Program-made: the position numbers and the translations under genes
Shown here: piece after piece, positions 1 to 5,842 of the stretch
Numbering within the stretch: position 1 is the stretch's first letter
Layout of the letters: every line of letters starts with the position of its first letter
Origin: Chloroflexota bacterium
Lineage (GTDB): Bacteria; Chloroflexota; UBA6077
Length of the DNA: 7,094 nucleotides
Direction: 5' to 3'
NCBI GenBank assembly: GCA_021786215.1
Contig: JAJYNT010000383.1
Span: 1-7,094 of the forward strand
The notes under the pieces: model-generated
The model's database searches: none
What the model was told of the DNA's origin: nothing
What the model saw: only the letters and a program-made list of their open reading frames with translations

Positions 1-1455
1 GGGCGTCATCCCGGAATGGAGAAAGGTGGAGTCGCCGATGACGGCAATTACCTTGTTGGGCACGCCCGCCTTCTCGATGCCCAGAGCGTTCCCGATGCTT
101 GCCCCCATACAGCCGGCAGTATCCATGGCGAGCAACGGGGGAAGAACCGCCAGGGTGTAACAGCCGATATCCCCCGCCACCACTGGACCCACCCTCCTGA
201 GCCTCCCCTGGATCTGGCCGGGTAAAGGTTCTCGGGAATCGTCGGCCTTCCGATAGAAGCCAAGCCTTTTCAGGGTGAAGAAGGGACCGGCGTGGGGACA
301 ACCGGGGCAGAGCACGGGAGGGCGCAAGGGTAGAGGTATCGGTTCGGGAGGGACTGTATCGCGGGGTTTCCCCTCACCCCGACCCTCAGTCTGAACGTTG
401 GGCAAAGGCATGTCCCCAACCGGTGAGCGCGAGTTGGCGTGGGTGGGACCCTCGCCCCGACCCTCTCCCAGAGGGAGAGGGGATAGCAGGCCTGCCATCC
501 GGAAGCCTTCCTCCACCGTCTCCAGCGAAAACTCCCCGAGGGGCGAAAAGAACCGTTTGCCCTCCACCTGGCAGCCGAGCGCCCGCACCATCTCTTCCAG
601 GAAGGGGTCCAGCTCCTCCAGCACGATTAGGCGGTCCACCTGGGAGGCGAACTCCCGGATCTTTCGCACAGCTATCGGATAACCCATTCCCAGCTTCAGG
701 ACGGAAGCCTCCGGCATCACCTCGCGAGCGTACTGATAGGCGATGCCGGTCGTGATGATGCCGACCCTCCCATCACGTATCTCCATACGATTATGGGCGA
801 AGCTCTCCGCGTACTCGGCCAGCGCTGCGATCCGCTCCTCCACCAGGGGATGGCGGCGACGGGCATTGGCGGGGATCATCACCAACTTGTCCGGCTGGCG
901 GGTGAAGGAGGCTTTTGCCCTGGAGGGCTCGACCTTTTCGTCGTACTCCACAACCGACTTGCTGTGGGCGATCCGAGTGGTGATACGTAGTAGAACCGGA
1001 GTATCGAACTGCTCGCTGATGGTGAAGCCGATCTGGGCGAATTGGTAGCACTCCTGGCTGCCGGCAGGCTCGAGCAATGGCACCTTGGCGAATCGGGCGT
1101 AGTGCCGGTTGTCCTGCTCGTTCTGGGAGCTGTGCATCCCGGGGTCGTCGGCGCTGACCACCACAAGTCCTCCCCGAATCCCGGTGATCGATGCGGCGAA
1201 GAAGGGATCGGCGGCCACGTTGAGGCCCACATGTTTCATGGAAACCATGGAGCGCACCCCGGCGTAGGAAGCGCCCTGCGCCACCTCCATAGCCACCTTT
1301 TCGTTGGGGGCCCACTCGGCATGAATATCGCCATGGCCCGCCAGTGCCTCCAGGATCTCGGTGCTGGGGGTGCCGGGGTAGGCCGCGGCGACGGCGATCC
1401 CCGCGTGGTAGGCGCCCAAAGCAATAGCCTCGTCGCCCGAAAGCAGCGCTCTCAC
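1..1455 (-). CDS. iorA: indolepyruvate:ferredoxin oxidoreductase alpha subunit (3' end outside window)
   Basis: Catalytic subunit of the thiamine-diphosphate enzyme that converts aryl-pyruvates plus CoA to aryl-acetyl-CoA, CO2 and reduced ferredoxin; it works as IorAB in the cytosol. The first 485 residues are present, and the frame runs open to the left edge. Motifs: YPGTPSTEI (from 26), EWAPNEKVAMEVA, MKHVGLNVAADPF (from 73) and ADDPGMHSSQNEQDNR (102-117) in the N-terminal pyrimidine-binding domain. A transketolase-C-like domain lies at about 224-300. RPPVLCPGCPH (378-388) opens the TPP-binding domain, which includes GDIGCYT, GCMGASIG and the metal/TPP site GDSTFLHSG (474-482). The C-terminal ferredoxin domain is cut off. 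GTG at 1455 is chosen from its ribosome site and N-terminal match. Residues about 325-362 are encoded by an inserted palindromic repeat that keeps the frame. IorB is expected outside the window. The aminotransferase two genes upstream could supply its 2-oxo-acid substrate. Confidence 0.95.
   Translation of the reverse strand, partial: MRALLSGDEAIALGAYHAGIAVAAAYPGTPSTEILEALAGHGDIHAEWAPNEKVAMEVAQGASYAGVRSMVSMKHVGLNVAADPFFAASITGIRGGLVVVSADDPGMHSSQNEQDNRHYARFAKVPLLEPAGSQECYQFAQIGFTISEQFDTPVLLRITTRIAHSKSVVEYDEKVEPSRAKASFTRQPDKLVMIPANARRRHPLVEERIAALAEYAESFAHNRMEIRDGRVGIITTGIAYQYAREVMPEASVLKLGMGYPIAVRKIREFASQVDRLIVLEELDPFLEEMVRALGCQVEGKRFFSPLGEFSLETVEEGFRMAGLLSPLPLGEGRGEGPTHANSRSPVGDMPLPNVQTEGRGEGKPRDTVPPEPIPLPLRPPVLCPGCPHAGPFFTLKRLGFYRKADDSREPLPGQIQGRLRRVGPVVAGDIGCYTLAVLPPLLAMDTAGCMGASIGNALGIEKAGVPNKVIAVIGDSTFLHSGMTP
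371..387 (+). repeat. 17-base direct repeat unit, copy 1 (no hairpin attached)
   Basis: CCCTCACCCCGACCCTC. It matches the unit at 449-465 except for one base (A versus G at the sixth position). The hairpin that follows the other copy is absent here; the sequence diverges after the last C. Confidence 0.85.
397..420 (+). repeat. small inverted repeat inside the iorA insert
   Basis: GTTGGG at 397-402 and CCCAAC at 415-420 form a perfect 6-bp stem with a 12-base loop, between the two 17-base direct repeats. It may be a second, weaker hairpin of the compound element, or chance. Confidence 0.4.
449..482 (+). repeat. 17-base direct repeat unit, copy 2, with attached hairpin
   Basis: CCCTCGCCCCGACCCTC at 449-465 overlaps a perfect 9-bp inverted repeat: CCCTCTCCC at 461-469 and GGGAGAGGG at 473-481, with a 3-base loop (AGA). 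This is the full form of the element. In the iorA mRNA it would make a very stable hairpin inside the coding region. Confidence 0.85.
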
Positions 1456-1459
1456 GGTA

Positions 1460-1465
1460 CTCCTT
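1460..1465 (-). promoter_or_regulatory. ribosome binding site of iorA
   Basis: AAGGAG on the minus strand, four bases before GTG at 1455. The spacing is short, but this supports the GTG start, which also gives the N-terminus (VRALLSGDEAIALGAY) expected for IorA. Confidence 0.7.
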
Positions 1466-1500
1466 ATCGTAGTTAACTGGCCCGCGGGGGAGTGGACGCA

Positions 1501-1530
1501 ATTATATGTGCCCAACGATAGAAAGGGCAA
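1501..1530 (-). promoter_or_regulatory. sigma70-type promoter of iorA
   Basis: On the minus strand TTGCCC (1530-1525) is followed after 18 bases by a perfect TATAAT (1506-1501). The predicted transcription start is near 1494, which leaves a leader of about 40 bases before the GTG at 1455. It lies entirely in the 81-base gap after the MFS stop. A 5-bp dyad, TGCCC/GGGCA (1525-1529 and 1509-1513), spans the -35 and spacer and might be an operator half-site pair. A perfect -10 hexamer in GC-rich DNA, correctly spaced and placed ahead of a gene, makes this the best promoter in the window. iorA may thus be transcribed separately from the genes before it. Confidence 0.6.
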
Positions 1531-1536
1531 GTCGAG

Positions 1537-2760
1537 TTAATCCCACACGATCGCCAGCAGGGACGAGGCACCCAACAACAACCCGCCTAGCAGGAAGACG
1601 GCCCCGAGCCCGGCGCCCACCACCAACGCCCCGATCGCCGGGCCCACGATCCCAGCTAGGTAGAGAGGCAGATAAACCAGGTTGAGGGTAGCTGAACGGC
1701 GCTCGGGCGGCAGTTCCACGGCCAGGAGACCGAAGATCATCGCGCTCGCGGCCGCACCCAGGACCGCCAGGATCGCGTTGATCGCGGCTAGCCAGCCTAC
1801 AGCAGGAGCAATAGATAGCGCCGCGACGGCGAAACCCGAGCCTACCAGGGAGACAGCCAGGACGGGCCGGAATCCCACCCTATCGCCCACGGCTCCAGTG
1901 ATGGGAGATATCAACCCACCCGCCAGCGAAGCGGTCCCCACCACCAGTGCGATGTCGCCTGCCACTCCCTGCTGGGCACCGCTCACCTGCGCCACCGCTA
2001 TCGGCAGGAAGGGGCGGGCCATCTGCCCGCCGAGGAGAGCGACCCCGAAGATGGTGAAGAGCCGGCGTGTGGTAGGCTCCGTGAACAGCCCCCGCATTGC
2101 CCCGTAGGCCAACTCCAGAACCGAGCCGAATGGAATCCTCTCCGGCCGAACCTCGTGAAATCCCACCGCCAGCAGAAGCGCGCTGGCAGCTGAGAGCAGA
2201 GCAGCCAGCAGATAGACGTAGGAGATAGGGGTGTGGAGGCCGTCTATCATGAGACCGCCCAGCGCGGGTCCCATGGCCGAGCCCACCGGCCAGGTAGCCC
2301 CGAAAAGGGCAATTGCCATGCCCAGCCGTCGTTGGGGGGTCACCTCTCGCATGGCCGCCAGCATGACCCCGCTGTTCCCCAACTGGAAACCCGCGAGCAA
2401 TATGCTCCCCGCCAGTTGCCAGGGCTGCCGGCTCAGGGCGATGAAGGTAAACATCACCGCCTCCACCAGCGCGCTGCGGAGTATGACTGCTTTCCGGCTG
2501 TACTTGTCGGCCCACACGCCCCAGAGGGGCACCAGCGGCAGGCCGAAGACAAAGACCAGGGCACCGAGCGCGCCGACCCAGCGTGGGATCTCAGACTTGG
2601 GCAGCCCCAATGCCGCGAGATAGAGGGGCATGAAGGCGAAGACCTGGCTGATACCCATGGCTTCGACGATGGAGGTGACTGTGAAGACGGCCAGAACGAG
2701 CGTCCATGGTTGCGACGGACGCTCGACTCCAGCTTCCAGCGTGCGAGAACGATCGGTCAT
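1537..2760 (-). CDS. major facilitator superfamily (MFS) transporter
   Basis: A 407-residue polytopic inner-membrane carrier with hydrophobic segments spread as in a 12-helix MFS protein. MFS motif A lies after the second helix as GVWADKYSRK (81-90, with Asp85, Arg89 and Lys90). A second copy in the C-terminal half, GAVGDRVGFR (289-298), reveals the internal duplication of the fold. The length and both motifs fit proton-linked efflux carriers of the DHA1 type, but the substrate cannot be assigned. The ATG at 2760 (MTDRSRTLEAG) is chosen. An upstream TTG at 2877 would add 39 unrelated residues. A G-rich ribosome site (GGGGAGG) sits about 12 bases upstream. About 120 bases separate it from the aminotransferase and 81 from iorA, all in the same direction. 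Export of a product of the neighbouring amino-acid pathway is possible but is only inference. Confidence 0.92.
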   Translation of the reverse strand: MTDRSRTLEAGVERPSQPWTLVLAVFTVTSIVEAMGISQVFAFMPLYLAALGLPKSEIPRWVGALGALVFVFGLPLVPLWGVWADKYSRKAVILRSALVEAVMFTFIALSRQPWQLAGSILLAGFQLGNSGVMLAAMREVTPQRRLGMAIALFGATWPVGSAMGPALGGLMIDGLHTPISYVYLLAALLSAASALLLAVGFHEVRPERIPFGSVLELAYGAMRGLFTEPTTRRLFTIFGVALLGGQMARPFLPIAVAQVSGAQQGVAGDIALVVGTASLAGGLISPITGAVGDRVGFRPVLAVSLVGSGFAVAALSIAPAVGWLAAINAILAVLGAAASAMIFGLLAVELPPERRSATLNLVYLPLYLAGIVGPAIGALVVGAGLGAVFLLGGLLLGASSLLAIVWD

Positions 2761-2883
2761 CGGCTCTATCCCCCTCCCCTGGACACTACCATACCAGGGA
2801 ATCGGAAGAGAGGGAACAGCCACAGCCGGACCGATCCGGCCGAAAATTGGCTTCCTCCATGGCAAACACGGGGCCAACAGCTA
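2761..2883 (-). other. intergenic gap between aminotransferase and MFS genes, with a small hairpin
   Basis: Largest non-coding stretch of the window. It contains a perfect 6-bp inverted repeat, GCCGGA at 2825-2830 and TCCGGC at 2835-2840, with a four-base loop. No run of T follows on either strand, so it is not a convincing intrinsic terminator. No small reading frame with a ribosome site was seen. Confidence 0.4.
2788..2796 (-). promoter_or_regulatory. possible extended -10 promoter element ahead of the MFS gene
   Basis: The minus strand reads TGGTATGGT, a TGn-extended -10 with four of six matches to TATAAT, 28 bases before the MFS start. The -35 candidate (TTCCCT, 17 bases further upstream) is poor. 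It is reported because it lies in the largest gap, but it could easily be chance. Confidence 0.25.
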
Positions 2884-4041
2884 TTAGTCGGCCCTCGACC
2901 CACGGAGGAAAGCAGCGAGCCGCCGGATACCCTCAGCCAACTGGCCGTCCGCCGTCGCCAGCGATAGCCGGACGTGGTTCCTCGACTGCTGGCCAAAGGT
3001 CGCGCCGGGCGCTACAGCAACCCGGGCCTCTTTCAGTAGCAGCTTCGCAAACTCATAGGACTCCATTGCAGCACTTGAGACGTCGACCAGCAGGTAGAAG
3101 GCGCCGCTCGGGCGGGAGAATGGCACGTCCAGATCGGCCAGCATGGAAACAGCCATGTCTCTACGGCGCCTGTAGGCCTCCACCATCTCGACCACACAGT
3201 CCTGCGGTCCATCCAGGGCAGCCTCTCCGGCCTTCTGAGAGACAGCTGAGGCGCAGGAAACCAGCGGCTCCTGCAACTTGCCAACCATCGCCGCCACCTC
3301 TCTGGAAGCCACCACGTAGCCAAGCCGCCATCCGGTCATAGCGTAGGTCTTGGAGAAACCATGAACACTGATAACCCGACCGTCGATGTCGAAACCGCGG
3401 GCGCTCACATGCTCGGCATCGAAAAGGATCTGCTCGTACACCTCGTCGGAAACCAGGAAGATGTCGTGCTCCCTGACGATCTCCACCAGCCGCTCCACCG
3501 TTGCCCTGGGGAAAACGGCCCCCGTGGGATTAGATGGGCTGTTGATAACGATAGCCTTGGTGCGCAGTGTGATCGCCTTCTCCAGTTCGTCGAGATCGGG
3601 GATGAAGCCGTTGGCCGGATCGAGGAGATACTGCCTCGGGACCCCTCGATTCACGATGACCATCATCTCGTTGTTAGGCCAGCCCGGATCTGGAATGAGC
3701 ACCTCGTCACCGGGCTCGAGGATGGCCGCAAGGGAGCTTACGATGCCGGCGACCGCCCCTGGAGTAACCACGATGTTGTCTGGCTCGGTCTGCAGGCCGT
3801 TCACACGCTGGAGCTTCTGCACCAACTTCTCCCGCAGGGATAGAAACCCCACGTTTGGGGTGTACTTGGTGAACCCTTCCAGGGCCGCCCTGTGGGCAGC
3901 CTCCACTATGTGGGCCGGCGTCTGGAAGCTGGGCTCACCCACCTCCAAATGTATGACGTCTTTCATGGTTCCGGCCAAGTCCATGACTACCCGTATGCCG
4001 GAACGTCGCATCTCCACTACACTCTGGGCCAGACGTGCCAC
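2884..4041 (-). CDS. PLP-dependent class I/II aminotransferase (fold type I)
   Basis: A 385-residue cytosolic enzyme predicted to move an amino group between an amino acid and a 2-oxo acid. Motifs: the N-terminal LEVGEPSFQTP (32-42), INSPSNPTGAV (166-176, with Asn171 near the cofactor), SDEVYE (Asp199 to the PLP ring nitrogen, Tyr202), and SVHGFSKTYAMTGWRLGY with Lys231 as the Schiff-base lysine. Arg239 should contact the cofactor phosphate, and Arg358 in NHVRLSLA should bind the substrate carboxylate. The pattern is that of the aspartate/aromatic I-gamma group. The GTG start at 4041 is chosen because AGGAGG lies five bases upstream; an in-frame extension to a TTG at 4167 would run into the dehydrogenase gene and adds unrelated sequence. 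Lying near iorA, it could supply aryl-pyruvates, but aspartate, alanine or other specificity cannot be excluded. Confidence 0.94.
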   Translation of the reverse strand: MARLAQSVVEMRRSGIRVVMDLAGTMKDVIHLEVGEPSFQTPAHIVEAAHRAALEGFTKYTPNVGFLSLREKLVQKLQRVNGLQTEPDNIVVTPGAVAGIVSSLAAILEPGDEVLIPDPGWPNNEMMVIVNRGVPRQYLLDPANGFIPDLDELEKAITLRTKAIVINSPSNPTGAVFPRATVERLVEIVREHDIFLVSDEVYEQILFDAEHVSARGFDIDGRVISVHGFSKTYAMTGWRLGYVVASREVAAMVGKLQEPLVSCASAVSQKAGEAALDGPQDCVVEMVEAYRRRRDMAVSMLADLDVPFSRPSGAFYLLVDVSSAAMESYEFAKLLLKEARVAVAPGATFGQQSRNHVRLSLATADGQLAEGIRRLAAFLRGSRAD

Positions 4042-4046
4042 TGATC

Positions 4047-4052
4047 CCTCCT
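4047..4052 (-). promoter_or_regulatory. ribosome binding site of the aminotransferase gene
   Basis: AGGAGG on the minus strand, followed by five bases (GATCA) and GTG at 4041. It is the best Shine-Dalgarno match in the window, and it decides the GTG start over the longer TTG reading. Confidence 0.85.
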
Positions 4053-4091
4053 CACACTTTGGGAACGAGAATTGTGCCGACTGAGCCTCCC

Positions 4092-4853
4092 TCAGGTCGT
4101 CAATCGCCAACCACCATCCATGACGAAGGTATGACCGGTAACTGAACGCATGGCCGGAGAGGTACAAATGAGTGCCATCATCTCGGCTACCTCGGGTCGG
4201 GTGACCAGCAGCTTCAAGGGAGCGGCCTGAGTGGCTCGATCCGAAAAACCGGGCTCGAAGTCATCCATGATAGCAGCGCTCTCGGAGATCTGACCCGGGG
4301 CGATGGTGTTGACGGTGATCTCCGGTCCCAACTCCACGGCTAGCGTCTCTGCAAGCGTGATCACCGATGCCTTGGCAAGGCTGTATATGGAGTGAGTGCG
4401 AATAAAAGAGGACCCTGCCGACATCAGGATGACACGTCCCCACCCGCGCTCCTTCATCCCGGGTGCTACCTCCCTGGTCAGCAGGTAGGCCGCCTTCAGG
4501 TTCACCCCGAGGATGGTGTCCCACTCCTTTTCTGCCATTTGTGTGAAGGGGGTCATAGCGAATGGACCTGCACAGTGGATCAAGACATCGACTGGGCCTA
4601 GGGCCGCGACCGTTCGCGCCACCAGCTGCTTCACCTGATCGCTCTTCTGCACGTCGGCCTCCAGGGCCACCGCTCTGGCTCCCCCAGCTCGAAGCTCCTC
4701 TGCCAACTGCTCGGCCTTCTCGCCGTCCCCATAATGGTTGATGGCAACGGCTGCTCCCAGCTCTACCATCCGCCGCGCTCCGGCCTCCCCCAGGTTTCGA
4801 GACCCGCCGGTGATCAGCACGTTCTTCCCGTTCAAAGACGCTTTATTCAGCAT
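4092..4853 (-). CDS. short-chain dehydrogenase/reductase (SDR, FabG-like)
   Basis: A 253-residue classical SDR, predicted to be a cytosolic NAD(P)H-dependent oxidoreductase acting on a hydroxyl/carbonyl pair. The Rossmann fold begins with TGGSRNLG (15-22); the usual second glycine of TGxxxGxG is Asn20 here. CAG (94-96) replaces the NAG motif, and Asn118 lies in VNLKAAY. The active site shows Ser145 (12 before the tyrosine, one fewer than in FabG), Tyr157 and Lys161 in YSLAK. PG at 186-187 and the C-terminal VTGHTFVMDGGW are typical of FabG-like enzymes. The ATG at 4853 gives a normal N-terminus; a G-rich element (GAGGGG) lies somewhat far upstream. The gene sits between the importer ATPase and the aminotransferase with about 50 bases on each side. 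Its substrate is unknown. A hydroxy-acid/2-oxo-acid role fits the neighbourhood but is only inference. Confidence 0.93.
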   Translation of the reverse strand: MLNKASLNGKNVLITGGSRNLGEAGARRMVELGAAVAINHYGDGEKAEQLAEELRAGGARAVALEADVQKSDQVKQLVARTVAALGPVDVLIHCAGPFAMTPFTQMAEKEWDTILGVNLKAAYLLTREVAPGMKERGWGRVILMSAGSSFIRTHSIYSLAKASVITLAETLAVELGPEITVNTIAPGQISESAAIMDDFEPGFSDRATQAAPLKLLVTRPEVAEMMALICTSPAMRSVTGHTFVMDGGWRLTT

Positions 4854-4903
4854 CGCTTCAAGGTCCCCTCACTATCAATCGACAGACTCTGCCTGCTGGA
4901 CCG

Positions 4904-5842
4904 CTACTCGAAACAGGCAACGTAGTGCCCTCCCCCTACATCTTGGAGGGCAGGCGCTTCTGTATCACATCCGGGCTTTCGACGGCTGCAGCGATCATGG
5001 AAAGCGCAACCCTTGATGGGGGAGAAGAGGCTGGGCGGCTCGCCCTCCAGGATGATTCGGTTGCGCTTCGTCCTCGGATCAGGGATGGGGACCGCCGAGA
5101 GCAGGGCTCGCGTGTAGGGATGTCCCGGGTGATCCAGGATCTCCTCGGCAGGTCCAGATTCGATCACCCTTCCAAGGTACATGACGAAAACGCGGCTGCA
5201 GAGAAACCTCACGGCCGAGAGGTCGTGGGAGATGAACAGGTAGGCCATGCCCGTCTCCTGCTGGAGCCGACGAAGAAGGCTGAGGAGTTGGATACGAATG
5301 GACATGTCCAGGGAAGAGGTGGGCTCATCCAGCGCCACGAAGCGCGGCTGAGTGATAATGGCCCTGGCGATCCCCACTCGCTGCTTCTGGCCACCGCTCA
5401 ATTGGTGCGGGAGTCTGTCCAGGATCTGTGGCTCCAGGTTTACCCTCTCCATAGCGTCCAGCAGCCTCTCATTCACCTCTCTGCCTCGGGCCAGCTCATG
5501 GAGATGGATCGGCTCCGCCAGGGTTCGCCGCACCGAAAAGCGAGGATTGAGAGAGGAGTTGGGATCCTGGAAGACCATCTGAAAGTGGCGGCGCTGCCGT
5601 CGCAGTTGCCCTTCTTTGAGGGATGTCAGGTCGGTCCCTTGGAAGATGACGCGGCCACCGCTCGGGTCCAACAGTCGCAGAAGAAGTCGGGCAGTTGTGC
5701 TCTTGCCGCAGCCACTCTCGCCGACCAGTCCCACGGCCTCACCGGGCTGAACGTCCAGGTCCACCCCATTAACCGCCCAGACCAGGGCCTGCCCCTCCTT
5801 GAAGGTTTTGAACAGCTTCTCACCCTTGATGATCGGTTCCAT
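4904..5842 (-). CDS. DppF/OppF-type peptide ABC transporter ATP-binding protein
   Basis: Second ATPase of the importer, 312 residues, expected to pair with the DppD-type protein encoded just upstream. Visible motifs: Walker A GESGCGKST (41-49), Q-loop Gln92 in MVFQDP, signature LSGGQKQR (148-155), Walker B FVALDEPTS (168-176, with Asp172 and Glu173), and H-loop His206 in ISHDLSAV. The phrase FQDPNSSLNPR is characteristic of the OppF/DppF branch. The C-terminal extension contains Cys279, Cys285 and Cys292 (GCAFHDRC..KPGC) and Cys310, so both ATPases keep the four-cysteine set. The ATG at 5842 lies inside the preceding gene and has only a weak G-rich ribosome site, consistent with translation coupled to termination of that gene. 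A 50-base gap with no clear terminator separates it from the dehydrogenase gene. Substrate is unknown. Confidence 0.95.
   Translation of the reverse strand: MEPIIKGEKLFKTFKEGQALVWAVNGVDLDVQPGEAVGLVGESGCGKSTTARLLLRLLDPSGGRVIFQGTDLTSLKEGQLRRQRRHFQMVFQDPNSSLNPRFSVRRTLAEPIHLHELARGREVNERLLDAMERVNLEPQILDRLPHQLSGGQKQRVGIARAIITQPRFVALDEPTSSLDMSIRIQLLSLLRRLQQETGMAYLFISHDLSAVRFLCSRVFVMYLGRVIESGPAEEILDHPGHPYTRALLSAVPIPDPRTKRNRIILEGEPPSLFSPIKGCAFHDRCSRRKPGCDTEAPALQDVGGGHYVACFE

Larger units (their letters stand above)
371..482 (-). repeat. compound GC-rich palindromic repeat inserted in frame within iorA
   Basis: Two near-identical 17-base units (371-387 and 449-465, 16 of 17 matching) bracket 61 bases, and the second runs straight into a strong hairpin. 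The minus-strand translation is low-complexity and repeated: SPLPLGEGRGEG and MPLPNVQTEGRGEG. It falls exactly at the linker between the second domain and the TPP domain of IorA, where other IorA proteins, as I recall them, have a much shorter connector. The outer boundaries are approximate. The inserted length must be a multiple of three, since the frame is open on both sides. From memory, this type of repeat is normally found between genes. Confidence 0.75.

Noticed and set aside
371..482. A frameshift or gene break in iorA at the repeat
   Set aside because: Codon-by-codon reading shows one continuous frame from GTG 1455 to the left edge, with IorA motifs in the same frame on both sides of the repeat.
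371..482. A CRISPR array
   Set aside because: Only two short units with one spacer, lying within a coding frame, and no cas gene in the window.
791..1501. A 236-codon minus-strand reading frame starting at 1501
   Set aside because: It is a shifted frame over iorA. Its translation is Arg/Gly-rich without any motif, while the adjacent frame gives clear IorA motifs throughout.
2825..2840. Intrinsic terminator after the aminotransferase gene
   Set aside because: The stem is only 6 bp and no T run follows it on the minus strand; the T-rich bases lie before the stem.
2761..2877. N-terminal extension of the MFS protein to a TTG at 2877
   Set aside because: The 39 added residues are not membrane-like or MFS-like, and the ATG at 2760 has a G-rich ribosome site and a normal MFS N-terminus.
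2233..2967. A 244-codon plus-strand frame spanning the MFS start and the gap before it
   Set aside because: Low-complexity, charged translation with no domain, antisense to the MFS gene; no ribosome site was noticed.
2706..3341. A 211-codon plus-strand frame over the aminotransferase 3' end
   Set aside because: Pro/Arg/Ser-rich shadow of the aminotransferase, which has an intact set of PLP motifs.
3386..4084. A 232-codon plus-strand frame antisense to the aminotransferase N-terminal half
   Set aside because: No motif, and fully overlapped by a well-supported gene on the other strand.
4042..4167. N-terminal extension of the aminotransferase to a TTG at 4167
   Set aside because: It would overlap the dehydrogenase gene by about 75 bases, and the GTG at 4041 has an excellent AGGAGG site.
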